The translations under genes were made by a program, and so were the position numbers. This document shows, piece after piece, positions 40,755-51,185 of a stretch of DNA of 64,000 bases. Source of the stretch: Shewanella aquimarina. Lineage in GTDB: Bacteria; Pseudomonadota; Gammaproteobacteria; Enterobacterales; Shewanellaceae. Location: the NCBI RefSeq assembly GCF_023349185.1, contig NZ_JAKIKY010000007.1, positions 186,001-250,000 on the forward strand. Reading direction: 5' to 3'. Position 1 is the stretch's first letter; every line of letters starts with the position of its first letter. Under the pieces are notes generated by a model that saw only the letters and a program-made list of their open reading frames with translations, did no database searches and was not told the origin of the DNA.

Positions 40755-42572
40755 ATGAGCAAGCCACTTGCATTAACCGACGTCGTGTTACGCGACGCCC
40801 ATCAATCGATTCTTGCCACGCGTCTTCGTATCGACGATATGCTTCCTATTGCCCCCTTACTGGACAAAGTGGGCTTCTGGTCGCTGGAATCCTGGGGCGG
40901 TGCCACCTTCGACGCCTGTATCCGTTATTTGGGGGAGGATCCCTGGGAGCGGATCCGTGAGCTCAAGAAGGCGATGCCCAATACGCCGCAGCAGATGTTA
41001 CTCAGGGGACAGAATCTCTTAGGCTATCGTCACTATGGCGACGACCTGGTGCATAGGTTTGTCGAACGCGCACATGACAACGGCGTCGATGTGTTCCGTA
41101 TCTTCGATGCCATGAATGATGTGCGTAATCTGGAGACGGCCGTTAAGTCTGTGGTCGAGGTGGGTGGTCATGCTCAGGGCACCATCTCCTACACCACGAG
41201 TCCGGTACATACCTTAGAGACTTGGGTGGACATGGCTAAGCGTCTGGAAGATATGGGCTGTCACTCGCTCTGTATCAAGGATATGGCCGGCCTGCTAAAG
41301 CCTTTCGATGCTTTCGATCTCATCAGCCAGCTCAAGGCGCAGACAAACCTGATTGTCTCCATGCAGTGTCATGCCACCACAGGCTTGAGCACGGCAACCT
41401 ACCAAAAAGCGATAGAGGCTGGCATCGACGTGCTCGATACCGCCATCTCTTCCATGAGTCAAACCTACGGCCATAGCGCTACCGAGACCCTGGTGGCCAT
41501 GGTAGAAGGCACAGACAGGGCCACAGGCTATGACATGGCGCTGCTGGAGCAGATCGCCGCCTATTTCAGGGAGGTGCGTAAGAAATACGCCGCCTTCGAA
41601 GGAGAACTCAAGGGGATCGATTCGCGCATTCTACGCGCCCAGGTACCCGGTGGCATGCTTACCAACATGGAGAATCAACTGAGGGAGCAGGGCGCCGCCG
41701 ATAAGTTGGACCTGGTGCTCGAAGAGATCCCTAAGGTGCGTGAAGATCTTGGTTTTATTCCGTTGGTCACGCCTACCTCGCAGATCGTTGGCACCCAGGC
41801 GGTGATCAATGTGCTCACCGGCGAGCGTTATAAATCGCTCACCAAGGAGACCGAAGGGGTGCTTAAGGGTGAATATGGCGCCACGCCTGCCCCGGTTAAC
41901 AGTGAGCTGCAGGCTCGTGTGCTGGCCGGTGGCGAGGCGATCTGTTGTCGCCCGGCCGACTTGCTGCCCAATGAGCTAGACAGTTTGAGAGCCGAGCTCA
42001 ATGACAAGGCCGCCAGCGACAAGATAAGTTTGGCTATAGAGGTGGACGATGACGTATTGACCTACGCGCTCTTCCCACAGATTGGCCTTAAGTTCCTTAA
42101 GAATCGTGATAATCCTGATGCTTTCGAGCCTAAACCCGAAGCACCTCAGGCCGCAGCTCAAGCCACAACTCAAGCCGCATCGTCTAGCGAGCCGGTCGCT
42201 ACGCGCCAGCCACAAGGTAAGGAAACCTATACGGTCAATGTTCAGGGCCAGAGCTTCGTGGTAGAGGTCTCTCCCGGCGGCGACATCAGTCAGATAGTGC
42301 CGAGTGAGAACGTGGTGCCTTTCGCGGCGCCAGAACCCGCAGCTCCAGCGGTCGGCGACGGGGCGCCCATGAATGCGCCTTTGTCGGGTAACATCTTCAA
42401 GGTCAATGTACAGCCAGGTGACGCCGTTAAGGCGGGGGATGTGGTGATCATCCTAGAGGCGATGAAGATGGAAACGGAGATCCGCGCCGAATCCGATGGC
42501 GTGGTCGCCAAGGTGTGGGTCAAGGAAGGTGACTCTGTTGCCGTTGGCAATCAATTGCTTGCCATAGCATAG
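40755..42572 (+). CDS. oadA: Oxaloacetate decarboxylase alpha chain
   Basis: OadA carries the carboxyltransferase and the biotin carrier of the sodium-pumping decarboxylase. The N-terminal barrel (about 1-300) has [29 protein letters not shown] and the metal-site [10 protein letters not shown]. The conserved PYC/OAD domain comes next. A Pro/Ala/Gln-rich linker (about 455-490) leads to the biotinyl domain with EAMKMETE, the biotinylated lysine being about residue 571. The 605-residue length is usual. It lies 19 bases after oadG. Confidence 0.97.
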   Translation: MSKPLALTDVVLRDAHQSILATRLRIDDMLPIAPLLDKVGFWSLESWGGATFDACIRYLGEDPWERIRELKKAMPNTPQQMLLRGQNLLGYRHYGDDLVHRFVERAHDNGVDVFRIFDAMNDVRNLETAVKSVVEVGGHAQGTISYTTSPVHTLETWVDMAKRLEDMGCHSLCIKDMAGLLKPFDAFDLISQLKAQTNLIVSMQCHATTGLSTATYQKAIEAGIDVLDTAISSMSQTYGHSATETLVAMVEGTDRATGYDMALLEQIAAYFREVRKKYAAFEGELKGIDSRILRAQVPGGMLTNMENQLREQGAADKLDLVLEEIPKVREDLGFIPLVTPTSQIVGTQAVINVLTGERYKSLTKETEGVLKGEYGATPAPVNSELQARVLAGGEAICCRPADLLPNELDSLRAELNDKAASDKISLAIEVDDDVLTYALFPQIGLKFLKNRDNPDAFEPKPEAPQAAAQATTQAASSSEPVATRQPQGKETYTVNVQGQSFVVEVSPGGDISQIVPSENVVPFAAPEPAAPAVGDGAPMNAPLSGNIFKVNVQPGDAVKAGDVVIILEAMKMETEIRAESDGVVAKVWVKEGDSVAVGNQLLAIA

Positions 42573-42580
42573 GAGCTGAG

Positions 42581-43714
42581 ATGGACGGATTAATCGCCTT
42601 TTGGGCCGAGTCGGGTATTGCTAACTTTACCGGTGGCCAGTTGTTGATGATGGCTGTGGGTGGGCTCTTGCTCTATCTGGCTATCGCCAAGGGATTTGAG
42701 CCACTGCTGCTCTTGCCTATCGGTTTTGGTGCCATATTGGCCAACATTCCCAACGGTGGCTTCACCGAAGAGGGCGGCATGCTCTATTACGCTTATCATG
42801 TGGGGATCGAGACCGGGGTCTTCCCCTTGTTGATCTTCATGGGCGTCGGTGCGCTGACAGACTTTGGTGCCCTTATCGCCAACCCTAAGATGCTATTACT
42901 GGGGGCCGCGGCGCAGTTTGGTATCTTTGCCACCTTAATTGGAGCCATCGCGCTCAACGCTGTGCCTGGATTTGAGTTCTCCATGACGGATGCGGCGGCC
43001 ATTGCCATCATCGGCGGCGCCGATGGTCCGACGGCTATCTTCCTCGCCTCCAAGTTGGCCCCTGAGCTGCTCGGTGCCATTGCGGTGGCGGCATACTCCT
43101 ATATGGCGCTGGTGCCCATCATCCAACCGCCTATCATGAAGCTGCTGACCACTGAGGCCGAGCGTCAGATCAAGATGGAGCAGCTGCGTGAGGTGAGTAA
43201 GCTTGAGAAGATCATCTTCCCACTCGCCGTGCTGGGGCTGACCATACTCTTCCTGCCGGCGGCGACTCCCTTGGTGGGCATGTTCTGTCTGGGCAACTTA
43301 ATGCGCGAGTCCGGTGTGGTCGACAGACTCTCCAATACGGCGCAGAACGAGTTGATCAACATAGTGACCATCTTCCTGGGTCTGGCGGTCGGCTCTAAGC
43401 TTTCGGCGGACAAGTTCCTGCAGCTGGAGACCTTAGGCATCTTGGTATTGGGGGCCGTGGCCTTCGGCATCGGTACGGCCGCCGGTGTACTGATGGCCAA
43501 GCTGATGAGTAAGCTTTCTGGCGGTAAGATCAACCCACTTATCGGCGCCGCAGGTGTCTCGGCCGTGCCTATGGCTGCCAGGGTGGTGAACAAGGTGGGT
43601 CTGCAGGCCAATCAGCAAAACTTCCTGCTGATGCATGCCATGGGGCCGAACGTGGCCGGTGTGCTGGGCTCTGCGGTCGCCGCCGGTGTCTTGCTGGCGG
43701 TACTGGGCGGCTAG
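42581..43714 (+). CDS. oadB: Oxaloacetate decarboxylase beta chain (sodium pump subunit)
   Basis: OadB decarboxylates carboxybiotin and exports sodium. The 377-residue protein is strongly hydrophobic with about nine membrane segments. It has the conserved [22 protein letters not shown] region containing the sodium-binding aspartate, and the late [19 protein letters not shown] and [18 protein letters not shown]. It is 8 bases after oadA and ends at a terminator. Together the three genes suggest sodium-coupled oxaloacetate or citrate/pyruvate metabolism typical of marine bacteria. Confidence 0.96.
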   Translation: MDGLIAFWAESGIANFTGGQLLMMAVGGLLLYLAIAKGFEPLLLLPIGFGAILANIPNGGFTEEGGMLYYAYHVGIETGVFPLLIFMGVGALTDFGALIANPKMLLLGAAAQFGIFATLIGAIALNAVPGFEFSMTDAAAIAIIGGADGPTAIFLASKLAPELLGAIAVAAYSYMALVPIIQPPIMKLLTTEAERQIKMEQLREVSKLEKIIFPLAVLGLTILFLPAATPLVGMFCLGNLMRESGVVDRLSNTAQNELINIVTIFLGLAVGSKLSADKFLQLETLGILVLGAVAFGIGTAAGVLMAKLMSKLSGGKINPLIGAAGVSAVPMAARVVNKVGLQANQQNFLLMHAMGPNVAGVLGSAVAAGVLLAVLGG

Positions 43715-43746
43715 CCTTTTTAGACTCGAAGCGTCTTAAACCTAAA

Positions 43747-43782
43747 AGCGGTCGGCACCTGTGTCGGCCGTTTTTATTTTTT
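43747..43782 (+). terminator. oadGAB terminator
   Basis: CGGTCGGCAC-CT-GTGTCGGCCG (with two G-T pairs) is followed by TTTTTATTTTTT. Just after it a 13-bp direct repeat (TAATCGACTTGCT / TAATCGACTCGTG) lies at about 43787-43812. The rest of the interval to 44025 shows nothing clear. Confidence 0.82.
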
Positions 43783-44025
43783 CTGTTTAATCGACTTGCT
43801 TAATCGACTCGTGGCATTACGTCCTGATTTAACGCCTTTTTATGGCTTGATTGATTACGCCTCTCCACCAAGCTGGCTGCCATTGGGCTTACCTTAATCA
43901 AGCTAATGCTAAAGCGCTTGATGCAGATCAACGTCTGCCTCGCAGGTTTAGCGTCTAATAAGTGTGACGCAGCTCTCAATACGTCTGTTTTGGTGAGCCA
44001 TGATCCAATAAGTGAGGAGTAGACG

Positions 44026-44211
44026 ATGGAATTACGACCCAACTGTTATACCGATATCTGTGTGAACGGCAAATGGTTTCATTATGATCACGGCGACCTT
44101 TCGGTGTTTATGTTAAACGGCGGCGATCCCTTAACCTTCGAGCTAAGTGAGTTACCCACCACAGAAGCCGAGCTTGAGGCGCACTTGGAAAGCTTTACCC
44201 GCCAGGGCTAA
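44026..44211 (+). CDS. Small acidic hypothetical protein
   Basis: This 61-residue protein (MELRPNCYTDICVNGKWFHY, then a glutamate-rich C-terminal half) is preceded by GTGAGGAGTAGACG, a strong ribosome-binding site, which argues that it is translated. I recognise no domain. The two cysteines lie close together near the N-terminus (Asn-Cys-Tyr-Thr-Asp-Ile-Cys). It converges with a small membrane-protein gene. Confidence 0.7.
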   Translation: MELRPNCYTDICVNGKWFHYDHGDLSVFMLNGGDPLTFELSELPTTEAELEAHLESFTRQG

Positions 44212-44221
44212 CGAGGTTAAG

Positions 44222-44407
44222 TCAACCGCGCAGGTTTTGCCCGGCGGTGAGCCAGAGCAGAAAGCCGAGCGAGAAGATGAGGGTAGCGCTGATCGCTATG
44301 ATGTAGATAAAGCCTTTCTTGCCTTGTTTCAGTGGCACGCCGTTGAGATAGAGAAACAGCGCCCAGAACAAACTTAAGATGATTGGCAGTAAAAACAGGC
44401 GAGCCAT
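44222..44407 (-). CDS. Small two-helix membrane protein
   Basis: The 61-residue protein has two predicted membrane helices, about 3-21 (LFLLPIILSLFWALFLYLN) and 32-53 (GFIYIIAISATLIFSLGFLLWL), joined by a lysine-rich loop. The ribosome-binding site is weak (AAGG about 14 bases upstream). No family is recognised. It is convergent with the small ORF at 44026, with 10 bases between stops. Confidence 0.6.
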   Translation of the reverse strand: MARLFLLPIILSLFWALFLYLNGVPLKQGKKGFIYIIAISATLIFSLGFLLWLTAGQNLRG

Positions 44408-44490
44408 GACGGTTAATCGTTACCTTATTGCTGGGTGCAGTTAATATATGATTTAAACTTACTATTTCAGATTTAACAAGCAATTAGCAA

Positions 44491-44518
44491 TAAAAAAGCC
44501 GCATTAAGCGGCTTCTTT
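44491..44518. terminator. Terminator after the symporter gene
   Basis: AAGCCGC-ATTA-AGCGGCTT-type hairpin (44496-44513) with A and T runs on both sides can terminate the minus-strand symporter transcript. Confidence 0.8.
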
Positions 44519-44538
44519 TATGTCGGGCGGAACTGAGA

Positions 44539-45789
44539 TTAGCTGGCAACCTCAGGGGCGTCGCTCTCTTCGTTGCGATAGAACTGCTCTTGGTCGAGCT
44601 GGCCTTCCGACTTGCCCACCACGACGGCTGTCATCATGTCGCCGGTGACGTTGGTGGCGGTGCGGATCATGTCGATCACCCTGTCGATAGAGGCGATGAA
44701 GGCGATACCCTCGAGCGGCAGACCTACCACGCCCAGGGTGACAGAGAGCATCACCATGGCACTGCCCGGTACACCGGCGGTGCCCACAGAGGCCACTGTA
44801 GCGGTAACGGCGATCAGCATATAGTCGGTGGTTTCCAGCGGGATACCGTAGATCTGTGCGATGAAGATGGCGGCGATGGCCGGATAGATACCGCCACAGC
44901 CGTCCATGTTCATGGTGGCACCGAGTGGCAGCACGAAGGCGCCATATTTCTTCGACACGCCCATGGTCTCTGTGGCACGGGTGCTGGCGGGCAGGGTGCC
45001 GAAGCTCGATGCCGTGGTAAAGGCAACCAGCTGGGCCGGCATCGCTTTTCTGAAGAACTGCACCGCGCTAAGGCCTGCACCAAATCTCACCAGGCCGCCA
45101 TAGACGAAGATCATGTGGATCAACGCGGCGATATAGATGGCACCGATAAACTTGCCAAGAGGCAGCAGGGTAGATAGACCATATTCGCCGACGACCCAGG
45201 CCATCAGGCCGAATACGCCGATAGGGGTCAGTTGCAGCACCATGCGGGTCAGCTGGAACATCACCTCGGCACCGGCTTCGATGGCGTGCTTGAGTGGCTC
45301 GGCCTTCTCGCCAACCTTATTGATGGCGATACCGACTAAGGCGGCAAAGACGATGATCTGTAGTACCTTGCCTTCTGCCAGAGAGGCAAACGGATTCACC
45401 GGGATCATGTCCAGTAGCACCTGTGCGAAACCGGGCACGTTACGTTCGCGCACCTCTGTGGTGGCCAGCTCCAGCGAGCCCCCCATGTCGATCAGGCTGC
45501 CGATGGTCAGGCCGATAAGCGAGGCGATGGTGCCGGTTAGCATGAACATGGCAAGGGTCTTGATACTCAGGCGCTTAAGGCTGACATCATTACCAAGAGA
45601 GGTGATGCTGACCACAATGGCGCAGAAGATAAGCGGCGCAACCAGCATCTTGATTGCCGCGATAAAGAGGTCGCCAAGGGGCTTTAGTTGGGTTGCTTGT
45701 TCACCTAGGATCACGCCCAGGCCTACCCCTAAAATGAAACCGGCGAGAACCTTCTGCCAAAAGGGGATCTGTTTAATTGTTTGCCACAT
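44539..45789 (-). CDS. Dicarboxylate/amino acid:cation symporter (DAACS family)
   Basis: The 416-residue membrane protein belongs to the GltP/GltPh-like family. Signs are the FIAAIKMLVAPLIFCAIV start region, the TASSFGTLPASTRATE hairpin-1 serine-rich motif, the GATMNMDGCGGIYPAIAAIFIAQ motif and the VGTAGVPGSAMVMLSVTLG hairpin. About eight membrane helices are expected. The likely substrates are glutamate, aspartate or C4-dicarboxylates with protons or sodium. Which one cannot be told from sequence alone. It is a single-gene unit with its own terminator; the 279-base gap upstream shows no gene. Confidence 0.93.
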   Translation of the reverse strand: MWQTIKQIPFWQKVLAGFILGVGLGVILGEQATQLKPLGDLFIAAIKMLVAPLIFCAIVVSITSLGNDVSLKRLSIKTLAMFMLTGTIASLIGLTIGSLIDMGGSLELATTEVRERNVPGFAQVLLDMIPVNPFASLAEGKVLQIIVFAALVGIAINKVGEKAEPLKHAIEAGAEVMFQLTRMVLQLTPIGVFGLMAWVVGEYGLSTLLPLGKFIGAIYIAALIHMIFVYGGLVRFGAGLSAVQFFRKAMPAQLVAFTTASSFGTLPASTRATETMGVSKKYGAFVLPLGATMNMDGCGGIYPAIAAIFIAQIYGIPLETTDYMLIAVTATVASVGTAGVPGSAMVMLSVTLGVVGLPLEGIAFIASIDRVIDMIRTATNVTGDMMTAVVVGKSEGQLDQEQFYRNEESDAPEVAS

Positions 45790-46068
45790 GGGATCTATTC
45801 CAAATTTTATTAAGTCGTTATTGTGGATGGCGTTGTCGAATCAAAAATGAATTGCTTGTTCTAGCATGAGCCATCTAGGTATTTCAACCTTAGCGAGTGA
45901 GCCAGACATTGTATCTGGCCACAGCCTTGCTTACCAAAGCGATTTTGTTATAACTTATTGTGATATAAGAGTTTGTTTTAATAAGATTAAATTTTTACTT
46001 TTAGGTAACATCATCAGCTTGAATGACATACACATAAAAATTTACTTTTTTTCATTAGGTAAGGGATC

Positions 46069-46491
46069 ATGACCGCGTTATGGTTGATCTTTAGTGGCGC
46101 CTTTTTGGCGGCCACCCTGTTGCCTGGAGGCTCTGAGGTGCTACTGGCGGCGCTGATTAATCAGGCACCAGAGACCTGGGTGTCGCTGGTGGTGATGGCA
46201 ACCCTGGGGAACACCTTGGGATCTTTGACCAGTTACTATCTGGGCGCGCTGGGACGCTTTGCCAAGACGCCGGAGGAGATGGCTAGCGGTCGCTATCGTC
46301 ATGGGTTACAGCTTGTCGAGCGCTACGGCTACTGGAGCCTGCTGCTCGCCTGGACCCCCCTCATCGGTGACATTTTATGCCTGCTGGCAGGCTGGCTTAG
46401 GATGCCACTGGTCAAGTCCAGCATAATGATTTTTATAGGGAAAGGAGTGCGCTATCTGCTGGTTGCAGCCTTGGCGCTACATTGGTTGTGA
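46069..46491 (+). CDS. yqaA: YqaA family membrane protein (DedA/SNARE-associated-like)
   Basis: The 140-residue protein aligns with E. coli YqaA in its ATLLPGGSEVLLAALI, GNTLGSLTSYYLGALGRF and LAWTPLIGDILCLLAGWLRMP segments. It has about four membrane stretches. The broader family of small DedA-like proteins is implicated in membrane homeostasis; no reaction is known for YqaA. AAGGGATC precedes the ATG. An M16 protease follows 87 bases later. Confidence 0.9.
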   Translation: MTALWLIFSGAFLAATLLPGGSEVLLAALINQAPETWVSLVVMATLGNTLGSLTSYYLGALGRFAKTPEEMASGRYRHGLQLVERYGYWSLLLAWTPLIGDILCLLAGWLRMPLVKSSIMIFIGKGVRYLLVAALALHWL

Positions 46492-46578
46492 GCAGTCTGG
46501 TTTGTGTCTGATACTGAGTCGCCTCGCCATAGAGCCGACTCGATAAAAACACACCACTGCTTCAAATAGGAGTAAAGA

Positions 46579-49413
46579 ATGAAAAAATGGATATTGGCTG
46601 CGGCAATCTCGGCCGCGCTAAGCGCCTGTGCCAACGCACCGGCAAACGTGGTGCTGCCTCAGGGCGTTTCGCTGATCGAAAATGTGGCCCTGGCCGAGTC
46701 GGGCGTCGGCATTCCCTACAAGAAATATCAGCTGGCCAACGGCTTAACGGTGATCCTGCATCAGGATCATTCCGATCCTCTGGTGCATGTGGATGTTACC
46801 TATCATGTGGGCTCGGCAAGAGAGCTGCCAGGACGCTCTGGATTTGCGCACCTATTTGAGCACATGATGTTCCAGGGCTCAGAGCATGTGGGCGACGAGC
46901 AGCACTTCAAGACGGTAACCGAGGCCGGTGGCACACTTAACGGCACCACCAACACAGACCGCACCAACTATTTCGAGACTGTGCCCAGCAATCAGCTAGA
47001 GAAGATGCTCTGGCTGGAGTCTGATCGCATGGGGTACTTCTTGCCCGCGCTGACAGACAACAAGTTCGAGGTGCAGCGCGAGACAGTGAAGAACGAGCGC
47101 GCCCAGCGTATCGACAATCAGCCCTATGGTCGCATGAACGAGCGCTTCAATCAGGCCTTCTACCCCAGCGGACATCAATATTCCTGGCCCGTCATCGGCT
47201 GGCCAGAGGATCTCAATCGTGCCCAGCTCGATGACGTGAAACACTTTTTCCAGCGCTGGTACGGCCCGAACAACGCCACACTCACCATAGGCGGCGATTT
47301 CGACGAGATGCAGACCCTGGCCTGGGTGAACAAATATTTCGGTGAGATCCCAAGAGGGCCAGAGGTGAAGCCTGAGGCCAAGACGCTGGTCACGTTAGAT
47401 AAGACCCGCTACATCTCCATGGAAGACAGGGTGCACCTGCCGTTGCTGCGCATGGCATTTCCAACTGTGTATGCCAGCCACGAAGATGAGGCGGCGCTTG
47501 ATCTGCTGGCCAACATCATCGGCGGCGGCCCCACCTCGCTGGTGTACAAGAACCTGGTGAAGGATGGATATGCTGTACAGGCTGGCGTGAGCCATCCTTG
47601 TCAGGAGCTGGCCTGTCAGTTCTCTATCTATGCCCTGGCCAATCCGGCCAGAGGCGGTCAGCTAGCGGATGTCGAGCAGCGCATCAGGGAATCTATTGCC
47701 GAGTTTGAACAGCGTGGCGTGACAGATGATGACCTACAGAAGGTGAAGGTACAGTTTGAGGCGAGCACCATCTTCGGCCTGCAGAGCGTCAAGGGCAAGG
47801 TATCGACCCTGGCCCTGAATCAGACCTTCTTCGGTAATCCCGATATGATAGCCCACGATCTCAAGCGCTACGCTAACGTCACCAAGGAAGATGTGATGCG
47901 GGTGTTTAACACTTACATCAAGGGCAAGCCGTCTGTGGTGATGAGTGTGGTGCCTCAGGGACAACAGCAGCTGATCGCCCACGAAGATAACTTTGTGGCG
48001 CCTGCGCCGCGTGTGGCGGCAGAGGCTGTGAGTGGCATGGTTGATGTGGCAAAGGCCGGAAGCAGCTTCGATCGCAGCGTCATGCCGAGCGCCCAGCAGG
48101 CACCCGTTATCACGGCGCCAAGCCTGTGGACAGATAAGCTGAGCAACGGCATAGAGGTCATGGGTACTGAGAGCGATGAGACCCCAACCGTCGAGCTGCT
48201 CATCTATCTTAACGGCGGCCATCGTTTGGCCGATGTGAAGCAGGCGGGGCTAGCCGGCCTGACCGCGGCCATGCTCAATGAATCCAGCGACAAGCGCAGC
48301 ACAGAAGAGCTGGCCCAGGCGCTGGAGATGCTCGGCAGTAGTGTCAGTTTTGGCAGCAGCATCTATCAGAGCTATATCAAGGTGTCCGCCCTGACCTCGC
48401 ATCTGGATGAGACCCTGGCGATCGTTCAGGAGAAGCTGTTCCATCCTGGCTTTAAAGAGAGCGATTTTGCCCGGGTGCAGCAACAACATCTGCAGAGCCT
48501 GCAGCACATGCAGTCGGACCCTAACTATGTCGCCGACAGTCAGTTCGATGCCTTGCTCTACGGCAAAAACACGGCCCTGGGCGTGAGCGACATGGGTACG
48601 CCAGAGACAGTATCTCAGCTGACACTGGACGATGTTAAGGCTTTCTACAACAAGCAGTTCCGCGCCGGTAACGCCCAGATAGTGGCCGTGACTAACCTGT
48701 CTAAGGCGCAGCTGATGCCTAAGCTTAAGGGCCTTGCCAAGTGGCAGGGGGAGGCGACGCCTATGCCTGAGCTTGCAGCCATGCCAAAGCTTGATGCCGG
48801 TACCGTCTATATTTTGGATAAGCCGGGCGCGGCACAGTCGGTGATCAAGATAGGTAAGCGTGCCATGGCCTATGACGCCACAGGAGAGTTCTTCAAGTCT
48901 TACCTGATGAACTACCCGCTCGGCGGCGCCTTTAACAGCCGCATCAACCTTAATCTGCGTGAAGACAAGGGCTACACCTATGGCGCCCGCAGTTACTTCA
49001 GCGGTGGTAGCGAGCTTGGCCTGTTCGAGGCATCGGCCAGCGTTCGTAGCGATGTGACGGCGCAGGCGCTCAGTGAGTTTGCCAAGGAGATCAATGCCTA
49101 TCAGGCTGGCGGCATGACAGACAAGGAACTGAGCTTCCTGCGCAGCTCTATCTCTCAGGGTCAGGCTCTGGATTATGAGACGCCATACCAGAAGGCGGGC
49201 TTCATGCGGAAGATCCAGCGTTATGATCTCGCCGCCGATTACACTCAGCAGCAGGCCGAGATCATCAATTCGGTCAGCAAGGATGAGCTCAATCAGCTGG
49301 CGAAGGATAAGCTGGCACTGGACAAGATGATCGTCCTGATCGTCGGCGACAGAGGCAAGATAGAGCAAGAGATTAAGGCGCTTGGCTACCGGGTGAGTAA
49401 TTTAGAGTTGTAA
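46579..49413 (+). CDS. M16 family zinc metallopeptidase, lipoprotein
   Basis: The 944-residue protein has a lipoprotein signal MKKWILAAAISAALSACAN (lipobox LSAC, cysteine near 17), so it is probably anchored in the periplasm or outer membrane. The N-terminal M16 domain carries the inverted zinc motif H91-LFE-H95 in FAHLFEHMMFQGSEH. The C-terminal half (about 510-940) is a second M16-like domain without that motif, as is usual in pitrilysin-type pairs. It degrades peptides; the substrate is unknown. AGGAGTAAAG precedes the ATG and a terminator follows at 49443. Confidence 0.94.
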   Translation: MKKWILAAAISAALSACANAPANVVLPQGVSLIENVALAESGVGIPYKKYQLANGLTVILHQDHSDPLVHVDVTYHVGSARELPGRSGFAHLFEHMMFQGSEHVGDEQHFKTVTEAGGTLNGTTNTDRTNYFETVPSNQLEKMLWLESDRMGYFLPALTDNKFEVQRETVKNERAQRIDNQPYGRMNERFNQAFYPSGHQYSWPVIGWPEDLNRAQLDDVKHFFQRWYGPNNATLTIGGDFDEMQTLAWVNKYFGEIPRGPEVKPEAKTLVTLDKTRYISMEDRVHLPLLRMAFPTVYASHEDEAALDLLANIIGGGPTSLVYKNLVKDGYAVQAGVSHPCQELACQFSIYALANPARGGQLADVEQRIRESIAEFEQRGVTDDDLQKVKVQFEASTIFGLQSVKGKVSTLALNQTFFGNPDMIAHDLKRYANVTKEDVMRVFNTYIKGKPSVVMSVVPQGQQQLIAHEDNFVAPAPRVAAEAVSGMVDVAKAGSSFDRSVMPSAQQAPVITAPSLWTDKLSNGIEVMGTESDETPTVELLIYLNGGHRLADVKQAGLAGLTAAMLNESSDKRSTEELAQALEMLGSSVSFGSSIYQSYIKVSALTSHLDETLAIVQEKLFHPGFKESDFARVQQQHLQSLQHMQSDPNYVADSQFDALLYGKNTALGVSDMGTPETVSQLTLDDVKAFYNKQFRAGNAQIVAVTNLSKAQLMPKLKGLAKWQGEATPMPELAAMPKLDAGTVYILDKPGAAQSVIKIGKRAMAYDATGEFFKSYLMNYPLGGAFNSRINLNLREDKGYTYGARSYFSGGSELGLFEASASVRSDVTAQALSEFAKEINAYQAGGMTDKELSFLRSSISQGQALDYETPYQKAGFMRKIQRYDLAADYTQQQAEIINSVSKDELNQLAKDKLALDKMIVLIVGDRGKIEQEIKALGYRVSNLEL

Positions 49414-49442
49414 TCTGTAGATTGCGCCCCAATATAAGCCCT

Positions 49443-49480
49443 AGCGGTGAGCATTAACTCTGCTCACCGCTTTATTTTTT
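49443..49480 (+). terminator. Terminator after the M16 protease gene
   Basis: AGCGGTGAGCA-TTAACTC-TGCTCACCGCT is a perfect 11-bp stem followed by TTATTTTTT. Confidence 0.88.
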
Positions 49481-49593
49481 CCCTTGCCAAGGATCTAGCA
49501 CAGCGGCTATTTTGTGGTGATGGCGAAAGCAAACGCGCTTTTTGCAGGTCTGACTTGCAAGGCAAACGGTTGAAGCAATGAGAGACGAAGAAT

Positions 49594-51183
49594 TTGAACT
49601 CTTTCGATGAAGTGATAGGCCTACTCGATAACGAGCAGGGAAGCGCCGCACTGGCAGGTATGCAACGAGGTATTGAGCGCGAAGCATTACGTATCGAGCC
49701 AAATGGTCATCTGGCCATGGATAAACATCCTAAGGCGCTCGGCTCGGCCCTGACCCATTCGCGGATCACCACAGACTACAGCGAATCCCTGTTAGAGTTT
49801 ATTACCCCAGTCTATCAAGATATCCCCGCCTTGCTGACGGATCTCACCCAGACCCATGCCTTTACCGTAAGGCATCTGGGCGAGCAGCAGCTCTGGCCGG
49901 TGAGCATGCCCTGTTATGTGGGCGATGTGGCCGATATTCCCATTGCCGATTATGGCAGTTCCAATACCGGCAAGCTTAAACGTTTGTATCGCAAAGGGTT
50001 AACCTATCGCTATGGCGCCCAGATGCAGATCATCTCTGGTGTACACTTTAACTTTTCCGTGTCCGATGCCCTATGGGAGCAACTCTACCAGGCATCGGAT
50101 AAACGTCTCAGCCGGGGCGATTTTATTTCCGAATCCTATTTGGGATTGATCCGTAACTATCGCCGTCTGGTATGGGTACTGCCTTATCTGTTTGGCGCCT
50201 CGCCGGCTCTGTGTGGCTCCTTCATCAAGGATCAACAAACCGATCTTGCCTTCGAGAAACTGGGTAAGGGCACCCTTTATCTGCCCTATGCCACCTCACT
50301 GCGCATGAGCGATCTGGGGTACACCAACAAGGAGCAGGAGCGGCTTAACATCAGTTACAACTCCCTGGCGGATTACCTCGAGGGGATCAACGCGGCCATC
50401 AAGATGCCATCGGCCAGTTTCGAGGCGATAGGCGTCAAGGTCGACGGCGAATTCCGTCAGTTGAATGCCAACGTGCTACAGATAGAAAACGAATTTTACT
50501 CACCCATCCGCGCCAAGCGGGTCACGCTGGCGGGCGAGAAGCCTTCTCAGGCATTGGCCCGCGCCGGAGTCGAATATATCGAGGTGCGTGCACTGGACGT
50601 TAATCCATTCAGCCCCGTGGGCATTGATGCCGATCAGGTGCGCTTCCTGGATCTCTTCCTACTGCACTGCCTGCTGACGCCATCGCCAAAGAGCGATGCA
50701 CAGGACGAGGCAGCCATCGGCGATAACCTGAGCCGGGTGATCACCCGCGGCCGAGAGCCAGGGTTGACCCTTAACCGTGCCGGTGAGGAAGTGACGCTGC
50801 AGGCCTGGCTGGAGTCGCTCTTTGGTGAGCTAAACACTTTGGCCAAGCTGCTCGATGCTGAAGGACAGGCTTATCAAGACAGCCTGGCCCATTGGCTCGA
50901 GGCGGTGCGCGATCCTGCTAAGACGCTGTCTGGCCGCGTGATGTCGACGCTGCTGGCCGAGGGGATAGACCACAGTCAGTGGGTGAAATCCCTGGCGAAA
51001 GATTATTATCAGGCCCTGCTTGAGTATCCACTCTCTCAAGAGGTTGAGGCGGCCTATGAGGCGGCGGCTACGCAATCCCTAGCGGCCCAGGCCCAGCTTG
51101 AGGCCGAATCAACCCAGGACTTTGAGCAGTATCTTGCCGACTACTTTGCCGAGGCGCCCGCGCCGGTAGAGCAAGTGGTGTAA
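49594..51183 (+). CDS. gshA: Glutamate--cysteine ligase
   Basis: GshA makes gamma-glutamylcysteine, the first step of glutathione synthesis. The 529-residue protein is the proteobacterial type (GIEREALRIEPNGHLA, TDYSESLLEFITPVY, GVHFNFSVSD, EVRALDVNPFSPVGI). The frame begins at a TTG; an ATG a few bases upstream (49578) is in a different frame and stops quickly, so TTG is preferred, with GAGAGACGAAG upstream. It is followed after 2 bases by a lipoprotein gene. Confidence 0.95.
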   Translation: MNSFDEVIGLLDNEQGSAALAGMQRGIEREALRIEPNGHLAMDKHPKALGSALTHSRITTDYSESLLEFITPVYQDIPALLTDLTQTHAFTVRHLGEQQLWPVSMPCYVGDVADIPIADYGSSNTGKLKRLYRKGLTYRYGAQMQIISGVHFNFSVSDALWEQLYQASDKRLSRGDFISESYLGLIRNYRRLVWVLPYLFGASPALCGSFIKDQQTDLAFEKLGKGTLYLPYATSLRMSDLGYTNKEQERLNISYNSLADYLEGINAAIKMPSASFEAIGVKVDGEFRQLNANVLQIENEFYSPIRAKRVTLAGEKPSQALARAGVEYIEVRALDVNPFSPVGIDADQVRFLDLFLLHCLLTPSPKSDAQDEAAIGDNLSRVITRGREPGLTLNRAGEEVTLQAWLESLFGELNTLAKLLDAEGQAYQDSLAHWLEAVRDPAKTLSGRVMSTLLAEGIDHSQWVKSLAKDYYQALLEYPLSQEVEAAYEAAATQSLAAQAQLEAESTQDFEQYLADYFAEAPAPVEQVV

Positions 51184-51185
51184 GT

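Noticed and set aside
45866..46072. 68-codon open frame upstream of yqaA
   Set aside because: No ribosome-binding site, biased AT-rich composition and no recognisable pattern.
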